Source: Prosopocoilus inquinatus
Taxonomy: Eukaryota > Arthropoda > Insecta > Coleoptera > Lucanidae
Direction: 5' to 3'
DNA length: 64,000 nt
Assembly (NCBI GenBank): GCA_036172665.1
Contig: CM069876.1
Location: 43,245,001 to 43,309,000, forward strand
Shown: one piece after another, positions 12,411 to 23,539 of the stretch
Layout of the letters: each line of letters starts with the position of its first letter
Position numbering within the stretch: the stretch's first letter is position 1
Translations under genes and position numbers: made by a program
Notes under the pieces: generated by a model
The model's database searches: none
Told to the model about the DNA's origin: nothing
Seen by the model: the letters and a program-made list of their open reading frames with translations, nothing else

Positions 12411-13090
12411 AATGGAAGGGTATACATAGTATTTTTTTTTTCTTTCTTAAAACTTATTCAATACAACTACGTTTCTATTTTTTATTTTTGTTAAACAGTA
12501 AAAGTGAAAAAAAAATAAATAAAATATAGTTTTGTGCTAAAACCATTTTTAATGTTAATTTTTTTTTGGTTACTTGATGAGAAGAAATAGCATTCCATAC
12601 GTCGTATTATTGCAATCAGCCAATAGATGGCGCTGCCAATGCACTACTTATCTAACTTAAAAAAAAAGGATTGGGAATACTGAGTTTTCGGACGTTCTCG
12701 ACTGTTTTGAGTAGGGAGTAAAAAAGAACATGAATTAACAAAAAAAATAAAAATACTCAGAACAGCTGAGAACCCCCGAAAACTCGATGCCAATCGTCTT
12801 TTTAAAAAGTTAGCTAAACAGCGTACTGACAGAGCCATCTATTGACTATTGATCGCAACAATGCAACCACATATGGAATGATATTTCTTCTCATCAAGTA
12901 ACAAAAAAAATTGAGTTCCTGAATTTTTAACATTAAAAACGGTTTTAGCAAAAAACTTTGTTTTTATTTTTCCCTTTTGCTGTTTAAGAAAAATAAAAAA
13001 ATAAAAACGTAGTTTTATTTCCAATTAAACTCCACCTACCGTTAGATTAAAAAAGAAATAGTCAGGGGTTGTTTCATCCCTCCAAATAAG
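12406..13090. mobile_element. Foldback element of about 0.7 kb (second of two back to back)
   Basis: Long inverted arms of about 290 bp meet near 12715-12740. The left arm reads 'aactacgtttctatttttt', 'ggttacttgatgagaagaaa' and 'agatggcgctg'; the right arm has the complements 'gccatctattg', 'tttcttctcatcaagtaac' and 'aaaacgtagttttatt'. The right end ('gtcaggggttgtttcatcc') matches the outer phrase of the neighbouring foldback, so three copies of that unit occur at 12061, 12400 (inverted) and 13070. A 'CCAATAGATGGCGCT' phrase near 12619 resembles the CTCF core. Confidence 0.65.
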
Positions 13091-13384
13091 TAAAAGGTTA
13101 AAGAAACCCCTTTGTAATATGCACAATTAATAATAATAAATAATAATAATAATTTTTATTAAGGGGGTGTTACAGCGATAAAGCTGGTTTCACCCAACTA
13201 ATAATTTTGCAATTTTACTGTACAATAAATTTTGGAACACATTAATTATACTTCGTATGACTAAAATCCTATATACAATACTACATATATATACTATATA
13301 AAATATACTATTGAAAAAAAATTGACCTCTAAAGTTACAGAGTGTGAAACAATACTATTAAGAAAGAATAATATTATTAAAAAA
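13091..13384. other. AT-rich intron sequence with (AAT)n microsatellite
   Basis: An (AAT)n run lies at about 13127-13155. I see no exon in the rest. Confidence 0.5.
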
Positions 13385-13490
13385 TAATCATACTATTAGA
13401 AATAATAATAAGCCCCAAAGAGTCGTCTTAGACCTGAGAATGATCGGGACTAAGAACCCTTGGTTTTACTAACCAACAATATAAATTGTG
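13385..13490 (+). repeat. Left member of a long-range inverted pair
   Basis: Contains 'gccccaaagagtcgtcttag' followed by 'atgatcgggactaaga'. An inverted, diverged copy lies at 17170-17275, 3.8 kb away, over roughly 65-100 bp. It could be the end of one large element or one of two independent small insertions. Confidence 0.6.
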
Positions 13491-14520
13491 AAGCGGAGAA
13501 CAATAAATTTTGCAAAACGACGACAGTCAGGATTTACGAAATAAAACTTTGATGACGTGAAATAGATTTAATTTACTTACTTAAAATGTGATGATGAGTA
13601 AAACAAGGTTTACTATTATTATGTTATTTTGTTAATAATAAGATTTTCAAAAAATTTATACTTTCAGCAAACGCTTGCCTCGCAAGACATTTCGTTGTTT
13701 CAACTGAAACATCGTTTCACCCTGTATAATGATATCCGAATGTCATGGGGGATGGTAGGTAGCAACTTTCTAATTACGGTCCTGCACAGATAATCAACGC
13801 GTTATCGCTCAATTACCAGCATTCAGGATGACCGCTTCTTGTTATCGAATCGGCCTTTTTCCCCCTCGGACCGAATTCGAATCGCTCTCGGCCCATCGAT
13901 CGTTTTGTAAATATTCCCGGCCGTGTAATTAGTTTTATTGAGCCGTAAAAATAGCCGCGAGCGGTTTAATTGTGCCATACTTAAATTCGCCGGGCGGGCG
14001 GCGGCGTTTTACGGCCCGATATTTCATTTGTCCGGTTTTCTTTTCATGGCGGTCCATTGTCTGGAAATTGTCTGTTCCGCAACAATGGCCCTGTATATGA
14101 AACGCCCGGCCGCGCGCTGCAGTCGGCCAGGTTTAACAAATATTTCCTCTTTTGTTTCGTACGTCGCTTTTCCAGCGCTTAGGCCTATTAGAATTGACGG
14201 GGAAAATTTTAATTCACGTTTTGTGCAGAAAAGTGTATTTACTAAGCAGTATACATGTAACATTTGATTTGTATAGAGGGCGTGTATAAATTGGCGGGCA
14301 ATTTTTAGCAACGACTAAAACCAGGGATTCCCAATCTTTTTTTTAAGAATCGGCCCCTTACAAGAAAATAAAAATGTTCAACGACCCCCTTGAAATTAAA
14401 TTTGATTCAATTGACGATGATGTGACTTATTAACTGTAGAGAATTTTTATTTCTGTCTTGTCTTCATCACCGATCGCCTTTTGACTTTTTTTGTTCCTCA
14501 TTTGACTTCGTTTAAATCCA
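13491..14520. other. Unique intron sequence with a GC-moderate island
   Basis: About 13740-14280 is less AT-rich than its surroundings and free of repeats. It may be conserved noncoding DNA, but I cannot test this. The open frames there show no domain I recognise. Confidence 0.45.
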
Positions 14521-14526
14521 TTTTTG

Positions 14527-14875
14527 ATATACAGGGTGTATCTTTAACGAACGGCCAAACTTTCAGAGCCAGTTCCTCACATCGAAATATGAAAAAATGA
14601 TTAGGTAAACATAGGTCCGCAAACGCATAGTTTTTGAGTTATAAGAAAATCATCGTAGGCAGCCACGATTTCATATTTGGAATCTCAAAACTTTCCCGAA
14701 CAACTTTTCCAAGTACCATTTCCATGTATCTTGAAAAATAGAAGAACTTTACTCTTACGTCGATTTCAATACCAAATCAATTAAAAAAAAAATTCCCAAT
14801 TTTTTCCCGGAGCCTGTATCTCACAAACTATGCGCCTGCCGACACATGTTTATATGAACTTTGTTTCATAATTTG
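14527..14875. mobile_element. Probable remnant of a DNA element with an ACAGGGTG end
   Basis: Starts 'tatacagggtgtatcttta' and runs without coding capacity into 'gcctgtatctcacaaac'. The start is typical of insect TIR elements. I could not find the opposite terminus, so the right border is uncertain. Confidence 0.35.
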
Positions 14876-14879
14876 ACGT

Positions 14880-16760
14880 GCCCTTGACTACTTCTATTTT
14901 GTCGTTTATTCGAGATTTCATTTGATTTGCTCTTTTTTTAACTATCAATTTATCACCTTTTGTTTTTGCATTTTCTTTTGTTTGGTTTTATTTCATACCA
15001 TTTGATTTTTAATTATCACTTGATCGTCTTTGGTTTTTGTTTTTCACTCGATTTTAGTTTATTTCATCAACGATCGTCTTTTGTTTTCCTTATTCCTCAT
15101 TTGTCTTCATTTAATTCCATTTTTCTTGTTTCAATCAATTGATCGACTGTTATTTTTTCGTCTATTCGATTTCATCATTTGGTTCGTTCCTTTTTCTTTA
15201 ACTTTATCACTTTAAATCATCTTTTGTTTTTGCATTTTTCTTTGTTTGATTTTATTTGGCACGATTTTATTTTTTATATATCACTTGGTCGTCTTTTTTT
15301 CTTTCACTCGATTTTAGTTTATTTTATCAACGAAGCGTCTTTTGTTTTTTCTCGTTCCTCATTTGACTTTATTTAATTCCATTTTCTGTTTGATACAATC
15401 AATTGAATTGAATTGACTTTTATTTTTTCGTTTATTCCATTTTATTTGATTTGTTCTTTTTTTGACTATCAATTTATCATATTTTGTTTGTTTTTTCTTT
15501 TGTTTGATTTTAGTTGACAGGATTTTATTTTTTAATTGTCATTTGATCGTGTTTTGTTTTTGCTTTTCACTCGATTTTAGTTTATTATATTACCGATCTC
15601 GTTCATTTTTCTTGTTCCTGATTTCACCTTATTTAATTCAACCAATTGATCAACCAATTGATCAACTTTTATTTTGTCCTTTATTCGATTTCATTTGATT
15701 GCCTTTTGTTTCTGTTTTTCACTCGATTTTAGTTTACTTTATCACCGATCATCTTCCGTTTTTTTGGTCTTCATTTGATTTTATTTAATTCTGTTTTCTT
15801 AATACAATCAATCGATCGACTTTTATTTTTTCGCTTATTTGATTTCATTTGTTTTGCTCGTTTTTTTTAACTATAAAATTTATCATCTTTGTTTTATTGT
15901 TTTTGCATTTTCTTTTGCTTGATTTTATTTGACACGATTTCATTTTCGAATTATCATTTGATCGTCAATTTAAATCGTCTTTTTTTGAATTTTCTTTTGT
16001 TTGATTTTATTTTTTAAATATTATTTGATCGTCTTTTGTTTTTTTTTCTTTCACTCGATTTTAGTTTATTTTATCAACGATCGTCTTTTGTTTTTTCTCG
16101 TTCCTCATTTGACTTTGTTTAATTCCATTTTCTTTTTGATACAATCAATTATTTTAATCATTATTTTTTCGTTTATTCGATTTTATTTGATTTGCTCTTT
16201 TTTTTACAAACAATTTATCATCTTTTGTTTTACTATTTTCTTTTGTTTGATTTTAGTTGACAGGATTTTATTTTTTAATTGTCATTTGATCGTCTTTTGT
16301 TTTTGCTTTTCACTCGATTTTAGTTTATCATATCACCGTTCGTCGTTTATTTTTCTTGTTCATGATTTGACCTTATTTAGTTCAATCACTTGATCGACTT
16401 TTATTTTTTCGCTTATTTGATTTCATCTATTTTGCTCGTTTTTTTAACTATAAAATTTTTCATCTTTGTTTTATTGTTTTTGCATGATTTTATTTGACAC
16501 GATTTTATTTTCGAATTATCATTTGATCGCCTTTTTTTCTCTTTTTGATATTATCAATTGATCGGCTTTCATTTTTTCGTTTATTCGATTTCATTTTTTG
16601 ATTCGCTCTTTTTTTAACTATCAATTTAAATCAACTTTTGTTTATGCATTGTCTTTTGTGTGATTTTATTTGACGCGATTATATTTTTTCAATTATATTT
16701 TAATCGTTTTTTTTTTGTAATTCCGTCAACCTATCGCCATTTCTCTAGTATATTTCAGAC
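14880..16760 (+). repeat. T-rich degenerate tandem repeat, about 260-bp period
   Basis: The phrase 'ttcactcgattttagttta' recurs at about 15046, 15305, 15567, 15721, 16051 and 16309, most spacings being near 260. Between occurrences come, in order, 'gatcgtcttttgtttt', 'cctcatttgactt', 'caattgatcgac', 'tttgatttgctc' and 'caatttatcatcttttg'. All copies have the same orientation with T on the plus strand. Open frames rich in Phe, Leu and Ser across it are compositional. Confidence 0.75.
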
Positions 16761-17169
16761 TTTACTTTATTTTTAAATTATTAAGTGATCGTTTTTTTTT
16801 TCGTTAACATTTGCAGATTAAATTTTTAATTGCTTTATATACCGCTTTGAATTTTTGTTTTCATCCCGACTTCGTCGACGTTTTGATTTTCGTTTTGTTT
16901 TATTCGATATGGCTCGGCTCAAATTTATTTTTATTCTGACGTTCAATCCTGTTTTCTTTTCTTCTTCTTCTATTAGAGATTTTAATTAATTTAATTGTTA
17001 CGATATCTATCTGGTTGAATTCATGATGTTTTCCATTTTTTGTTTTTTTTTTTTTTCTTTTTTGTAAGTTGTGTCTCCTTTACTACGGTCAAAGTCTTTC
17101 GTAAACCCTGATTAATCTCATTTATTAATTCTTGAAAAACTTATTATTCCCTGATTTACAACTAACTTA
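16761..17169. other. T-rich intron sequence
   Basis: Continues the T-rich composition of the adjoining tandem repeat but without clear repeat units. Confidence 0.45.
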
Positions 17170-17275
17170 TTTTGTTGATTAGTAACACCAGGCGCTCTTA
17201 GTCCCGATCACTCTCGGGCCTAAGACGACACTTTGAGGTTTATTACTGTTTTCATTAGTATTATTATTTCTTCAT
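17170..17275 (-). repeat. Right member of the long-range inverted pair
   Basis: Contains 'ctcttagtcccgatcactct' and 'cctaagacgacactttgagg', which are the complement of the 13385-13490 sequence with scattered substitutions. Confidence 0.6.
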
Positions 17276-17742
17276 GGTATCGTTAGTATTACTCGCTGCA
17301 CACATTATTACTATTTTTCTTTTTTGATTTAAGAAAATTCTTGTTTGCTTTATTTAAGTGGAATTGACTAAATTATGCCGAATTAATATTATTACGCAAT
17401 TACAACATGAAGATACAAGGCTCAGAAGTTATTGATCATTAAAAGTTGTTGAAATATTATACTTGTACCGGATTTAACTTTCTACAGGATGTTTCATGTT
17501 TCGATTTTTCCTAGTTGCCAAATTAATGACTTACACATTTCTCAATGAAAACGAAGTTTAAAATTTCTTTCAGCGGGTACTTGTATTTCAAATTGCGAAG
17601 CATTTTCAGTAAGATATTATGTAAAACATTCCTTCGGCCAACTCAGCGCTTTATTAAGAGACACGAAAATGCTGAGCAAAGCAACAACCAAAAAGTACAA
17701 GCCACCTATTCCGTAAGTAAAATAAATTCCTGGTGAGCTTAC

Positions 17743-17907
17743 CGTTCACGTCGACACTAAGCCAGCGTATTATAGGTTGTTCGATAGCGGCACTTTCCAC
17801 CTTACACTGATACCTCACCCCCAGGTCGCCCCTGGAAAGTATCACTTGAAGTTTCGATGATCCCATTCCGAGCTCGTTTCTGTCACCTGATTGCGACGAG
17901 GAAGCTT
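17743..17907 (-). CDS. Internal exon, immunoglobulin-superfamily adhesion protein (end of an Ig domain)
   Basis: On the minus strand the exon lies between an acceptor (TTCTTGTTACAG) before 17907 and a GTAAGC donor at 17742. It is 165 nt, phase 1 at both ends, so it is frame-neutral. It encodes the end of an Ig domain: 'SKLQVILSRGDLGVRYQC' has the E strand, the Asp of the D-x-G-x-x-Y-x-C corner and the F-strand Cys, followed by a G strand ending 'RWLSVDVN'. It joins in frame to the exon at 9643-9821, which opens the next Ig domain with 'RP', a usual interdomain junction. Membership of the sidestep/nephrin-like group is inference. Upstream exons and the signal peptide lie further right or outside the window and were not recognised. 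Confidence 0.8.
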
Positions 17908-18120
17908 CTGTAACAAGAACGTGTTTTATAGATATGACGTCGAGTTGGTGAAGTTCGAAGTTTTCCTTTTTTTTTTCTTGAAACAACTTTGCAACTTTTA
18001 AAACAAATGAATTCGAGGGGGTAATTGTTGTAACGAGTAGCTAAAAACTCTTTTTTCTCTGACCAACAACGAAACCACCCCCCAACTTACAAAAAAAATA
18101 CACAGAAAATTAAAAAAAAA
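17908..18120. other. Intron sequence flanking the Ig exon
   Basis: Pyrimidine-rich just upstream of the acceptor on the minus strand; otherwise no feature. Confidence 0.5.
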
Positions 18121-18262
18121 GATTAACTCAGCGACGAGATAAAACGCCATCTTTTCAATAAGCTAAAGTCCACGGAGCAACTGGTCAACTACTGCCAATA
18201 GTTACATAAATTGCAATCACGTGACAATTCAACATTGAACGAGCTGCAATAGTTTCTTACCA
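18121..18262 (+). repeat. Dispersed repeat, copy 1
   Basis: Begins 'agattaactcagcgacgaga' and continues through 'cttttcaataagctaaa' to a 'gagctgcaa' end. A diverged copy in the same orientation lies at 19580-19700. Confidence 0.7.
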
Positions 18263-19579
18263 ACTATATTTTCATCGTGAGTTTGTAATTGAAGTATTGA
18301 TTAGAGAGCGTGTCGCGTGAGCTTTCGCGAATCATCCGGAATCTTCTAGATGGTTTGAGAATAATAAAAAGAGATTATCGTCGGTGCAGGATGTAACAAT
18401 ATTATGAAGTGTAAAGGGATGAAAGGTATTACGTAACATACAATCAGTCGAATTAGCTTTGTTTTTGAGGGTTAGTAGAGGGCAATAAGATTTTTATTAC
18501 TACGGGCTGGTCACATTAATGTGTGCGTTACATCCAGTAACGAGATTGCCTACAGAAATCATCTGCACTAATTTTACGGTCTTGCGTTTTATCCTATTTT
18601 TCGTTAATCTCTGCGGGGCTTGTTTAGTGTCATTACGATGCTTGTCCCTTTGCCCTGGCCATTCCCGAGCGCGCCGAGCGTATCTCCTAACAGCCCCCGA
18701 TATAAATCTAACGACGTCCAGCGTCGGTCCGATCCGACGGACCCGTCCTCCCCAGGTCGCCGTATACATTCCGGGCACATCCCTCTCTCCCTCGCCCGCT
18801 TTCTTTCAGCCCTGGGCCCTGTTTCTGTCTGGCGAATTAACGAATGCTCGTGGGGAGCCTTTATTGGAACCGGGGCATGTAAAGGATAAACTGCAGGATA
18901 CTCGACTCAATTTCCTTCAGGTCATCCCGATGATGGGCCTCACTTCGTTCCGACCGTATCGATATCGAAGGTTATTTACGACTACTTCGTTCTACTCTCC
19001 TCTTCTTCTTCCCCGTCGTTCTTCTTTTCCTTTTTTTTTTTTCTTTTTTGTTCGTGCCGAGCTGCTCCAAATTGAAAAGTTATGCTAATTTCATCGGGGA
19101 AGTTTAGTTTTGGAAATTGCCGCCGCTGGAAACAGGAAATGAAGAGTGACCGTTAAAATAATGCCGGAAGGAATCGCCGTAACTTTAAAATTCTTTCGCC
19201 GTCTTTTATTCTTACACAGAATACAAATCCTCATTCTCAATTCTAGAATTTTATACGTAATATAGTACATGTATTTTTATACAAAAAAAAAAACTATAAT
19301 TGCCTCATTCTTAATTGGAAATGACACGCTTATATTCTGTTACGTTGCATTTTTACGCAATGCAGCAGATGAGCGTGCATAACGCGCTTCGCTACGCTCA
19401 ATTAACCCTGGACGTCTCGCACAATTTCGAAACGAATTTAATTTACTTTTTCCAAATAATTCCATCGTGACAATTTATATTTAACTATATGTAAGAGACG
19501 GTTAGTCGCACTGCAACTCGGAATGTTGCCTTTAACATGTGAGTGTTGTGTGCGTTTATGAACGTAATTGACTTCAAAA
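18263..19579. other. Mostly unique noncoding sequence with a GC-richer island
   Basis: About 18490-19150 has higher GC and CpG content than its surroundings and lacks repeats. Overlapping open frames on both strands have no recognisable domain. It may be a conserved regulatory island or an unrecognised exon region. Confidence 0.4.
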
Positions 19580-19700
19580 GAGATTAACTCAGCGACGAGA
19601 TAAAACGCGAGCTTTTCAATAAGCTAAAATCAATGAACCAACTGACTTTACAGTCGCTCAAAGCACTGGACGAGTTGCAACGGTTCTACAAAATTATTTT
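19580..19700 (+). repeat. Dispersed repeat, copy 2
   Basis: Matches 18121-18262, starting with the same 'agattaactcagcgacgaga' phrase and keeping 'cttttcaataagctaaa' and 'gagttgcaa', with indels in the middle. Confidence 0.7.
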
Positions 19701-20539
19701 ATTTTTGTATGAACTCATTGTATTAAGAGATTTTTTTAATTTACTTTCTAAACTACTATTTTTTTGACTATTCTCAGAATATTCAAATTAAATTCCCCCC
19801 CCCCCCAAAAAAAAAGCGTTGACTGTCGATCAAGGCGCGTAAATATTTCACGACAATGGAAGAAAATGAGGAGGCAGCACCGGCCCCTCAACCCCCTCGT
19901 CCGTCAAGTTAGTGCCGTATTGACGCAGTCAGTCGTCGTCCTCCTCCTTAATAAATGTTTTCTTGCAAAGATCGCTTTATTATTAATGTTGTTTTGTGAC
20001 AGCGCACATAAAGGATAATGCGCGAAGCCTTTTTAAAGACCGAAGAATACTGTAGCTGGCAGGCCGGGACAATCGTCGTCCTCAAAGGAGAATAAAGTCT
20101 GCCATTTTTATAAAGAGAAATGACACACTAGAACAAAACCAAAACACAATGAAAGTTTTCAGTGAGGCGACGCGACGGACGCAAACGGCCCGAACAATAC
20201 GATAAATAAGGCGAAATGGGAGATTCGTGTTTTTGCACGCATGCCATTTCTTAAGGGCAATAAATCCTCCTGCAGGAAGGAAATTGATTTACAAAAGCGA
20301 TCGATAAGATCAACTAGGACGTGCTTTAGAAAATTATAATTAGACGGAGTAGTTTTTTAATATGTGATAATGTCACTTATAGTTTTACAGCGGAAGTAAC
20401 GTGGGATTTATATGCTGTCCCATTACTTATTCATTCTTTAATGTTAGACAAACTCGTTCATACGTGTACTTTAAGCATTGGATACTGCTTAATAATAAAT
20501 TGATCATGTGAAACATGTAAACACATTCAGCAGTGACCA
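19701..20539. other. Noncoding sequence, no gene seen
   Basis: A poly-C run followed by poly-A sits near 19794-19815. The remainder is unique. Confidence 0.5.
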
Positions 20540-21410
20540 TTAGGTCCCCATGACACGATGTTAATTTTTGTGTAAAATTCTTTTCTTAGTTTTTAATAAA
20601 TTTTACATAAAAATTATTATCACCGTATCATGCGGGCCTTAGAAATGAAATTTAGTTCAAAAATATCGCTTGAAGGAGTTAAAAGGAATGTTGAGTCTCT
20701 TTTTTTTAATAAAAAAAAGTTGCGTAAATGAGCCGAGTTCCTGGAATTTCCGGCTGGCTTAGCGATATTTCAAAACTGGAGGCAATACGAGAAAAACCAG
20801 TTCGTCGACTAATTTTTCAAAGTTCTAAAAAAGTCTTTCAAAAGTGTACAGATTTCTTCGTCCCTCTTCTCGGGGAAATACGAGAAAAACCAATTCGTCG
20901 TTAAATTTTTGAAAGTTCTAAAACAAAGTATTTAAAAAGTGTATAGATTTCTTCGTCCCTCTTCCCTCCTTGTTGCCTTCCGCTTCATTTACTTTTAATT
21001 GTTAAGACTTTAGTAATTTTAAAATCGTCATATTTTTCTCTGTATTCAGATGAAAAACTTGCCTTTAATAATAAAAGTTCGTTTGTTTAAATCTGTCCCT
21101 TATAGTAAGAAGTTTTCTCGTATTTTTTTTGAATGTATTAATGAAAGTTAAAGTGAAAAAATAAGGCAAGTTATTACTCTTATTATTTTAGCAAGGAAGG
21201 AAGATTATCCAAACAGAGAAAGAGGTAAGAGTGAACCAATTTCGACAATTCTGAAAATATAAGTAAGTAGGTGCCGTCCAGCACCCCGTGAGAAACAAAG
21301 TAGAGATCGATTTCCGGATTGATTTTCTAAAATGAGGCTTACAAACAAGGAAATTCGAGCTTCGAGCTTTGCACGAACTCCTTACAGGATTGGAAACAAA
21401 ATGAGCGAAA
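20540..21410 (+). mobile_element. Dispersed repeat element of about 0.9 kb, copy 1
   Basis: Shares an ordered series of phrases with 38770-39610: 'taatttttgtgtaaaatt', 'aaaagtgtacag', 'cttgcctttaataataaa', 'ccaaacagagaaagag', 'gtccagcac' and 'aaacaaagtagagatcgatt'. Divergence is considerable, with many indels. No open frame is shared, so this is a noncoding element or an old relic. Contains an internal short duplication ('cgagaaaaaccagttcgtcg'). Confidence 0.7.
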
Positions 21411-21578
21411 GGCAGTTTTGTAGATATTATTGAGGCAAGGAAGAATTTCTTTTTTTTTCTTTTAATCTGTCACCTTTTTTCCGCCCCCGTCTTCACATTT
21501 ACACTGTCACCCCCCCCCCCCACGACAATAATAAGCTTTCATGACATGACATACCACAAAAGAAGATCGCCGTCAGCC
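21411..21578. other. Noncoding spacer with poly-C run
   Basis: A pyrimidine stretch near 21445-21520 includes a run of about 13 C. No gene. Confidence 0.5.
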
Positions 21579-21985
21579 TTTGATCATATTGGTTACTGTT
21601 TATGTCATCATTTCGTTGATTGTAAGCTTCGCGTACCTTCGACTCAAGGCAATTTCTGTTCAGTGACTCGTGTTAGATTGTTTGTTGTATGCGAATGTAA
21701 TGTATTTCTCTGCCAGAAGCAAGAACTGGGGGAGGGGGAGTATAATTACGACCTGGTCGGAGTTTCTTCAAGACCTGTAAACCTTTAATCCTATTGGTTA
21801 CTGTTTATGTCATCATCCTGTCGGTTGCTGACTGCGCGAACGTTCAACTCGAGGCCATTTGTCGTCTTCAGTAACTCGTATTAGGTTGTTTGTTGTAAGC
21901 GAAAATAACGCATTTTCCCGCCAGAAGCAAGAAATGAAGGGAAAGTTTAATTACGACCTAGTCAGAATTTCTTCAAGCTTGAAGA
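21579..21985. repeat. Tandem duplication, two units of about 205 bp
   Basis: Both units contain 'attggttactgtttatgtca', 'gccagaagcaagaa' and 'aattacgacct(g/a)gtc'. The units meet near 21783. Differences are spread along the length, so the duplication is not recent. An open frame across the first unit is not kept in the second. Confidence 0.75.
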
Positions 21986-23539
21986 CCGCCCAGGCAAAAT
22001 AGTTTATTTTCGAATGTGCAGTAAAAACGAATTATTTCTTCTAGATTTTTTTTTGTGTGTGGCTGTACTATTAGTTTCCTCTCTCCCATTGCTGGAATTT
22101 TAATTCGAGTTCAGGGCGCATTGGGAACACTGTCTCGAACTGCCGTATTCGGCCAGATCAATATTCATTCCGCGTCCGTAATAAACACCGCCCTTTCTTC
22201 ACTGAGTTTGCCAGGGCAAAGACTGATGAAACGCAGCACAGACTTATCACTTCAATTCATTTGTAAGTATGACATTCCTTTCTTCATTGTGTTACGGTGT
22301 GAAAACCGCCTTCAAGGAACGACCTGTATATTCCGTTTGACTCGCATTTATTTCCGATTTCGCAACAATCCTCTTTTCTCTCTGCGTTTGAAAAGCTTCG
22401 TTTGCCGCGCTTAGTTTCCTGGAAATAATTAAATTAGAAAACACCGCTTTGCGTCTTATTTAAAACGTGTTTGGACTTTCGTGTTGAAATACTCCGGCCA
22501 TGAATTAGTGCAATATTCTCGGGGCCTCGGCACTCTTTTGTGATTATAAATAAACAAAACAAACAATGCCGCTATTTTCTGAGAATAAAACTACTAATGT
22601 GGAATACTTTTCACCCTTACCATTTGGTCAACAATGATGCTTGGACTCCGAAATCGTAACCTTGTTTAGCGTATGTTTTATGACGTAAATATACCAGCAC
22701 ATTCTTGTGCTTTAGGTTAACATTTTCTCATGCAATTTAAGTTTAATTTAAGTAAAGTATATTTATCGCTTCACATTTTGTGTAGACCGGTATGGTGTTC
22801 ACGCTGTGAAAACTTGGCAACCGGTTTCACGGTGCGCAAGGATCAGCTGGGGTCCTCCCTGGCGCCCTTAATATTGATAAATCCACCCATCTCCGTTAGA
22901 GTACTAGCTCGGGACAGCTGATTGATTCTCAGCGTTAACTTGCCACCATATTTCGGATCAGGATCAGGAGGTGACGTAATTGTATTTAGGTGCTAGCAAT
23001 TTTTTCTTTTTCAAATACCATAATGGGAAAAGACCGTCAAATCGACGTCCTAATAAAAAATAATGGCACAATTACTTTGCATTTCGATGAAACGACGTTA
23101 ATTTGTTTTTCTGAAAACGATATTGACGACAGTTCAAAATTTGACAAAGCATTTTTTGGTTGGTAAGACTGAATACAATTGTAGTTGTCATATGAAAACA
23201 CCTGTTTATTTATTTTTTATTTTTGTTTTTTTCTTTTTGGAATTTACTTTCATTATCTTCTTCATTTTTTTCCTATTGTTTAATTATAATATTTTTGTTT
23301 TAATTTTACTTCCTGTCGCTGTTCTTCGTTTTCTCCTTTAAACTATTGTTTCAGGTATCTCCTGTACTTTCTTCAGCCTTATTTTCTTCTTTCAACTGTC
23401 TTCACGTTCGTTCTTTTGTTTTGTTTTTTTTTTTTTTGACACTAAAAATTAATTTATTTATATTTTCTACTTCTGTGGATGTAAGAAGTTCAAAAATCAT
23501 TTTTTTTTGTTAGTGACCAATGGAGACAAATAAAACAAA
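21986..23539. other. Mostly unique noncoding sequence
   Basis: A single copy of the 24607-25140 minisatellite unit lies at about 22565-22640 ('actaatgtggaatac' and 'cacccttaccatttggtc'). About 23200-23460 is T-rich. A non-repetitive, GC-richer piece at about 22770-22960 has no exon I can defend. Confidence 0.45.

Larger units (their letters stand above)
9822..17742 (-). other. Intron of the Ig-superfamily gene (about 7.9 kb)
   Basis: On the minus strand the intron runs from a GTAAGC donor at 17742 to a ..GCAG acceptor at 9822. Joining the flanking exons completes a Val codon (G+TG) and keeps the frame open. It holds foldback elements, a T-rich tandem repeat and a long-range inverted pair, listed separately. 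A (GT)n tract lies at about 9893-9924. Confidence 0.75.

Noticed and set aside
18519..19088. 189-residue plus-strand frame
   Set aside because: Low-complexity C terminus, overlapping frames on both strands, no recognised domain.
22730..22960. Possible further Ig exon in a GC-richer segment
   Set aside because: Minus-strand frames contain a stop or lack the Cys/Trp pattern of an Ig domain.
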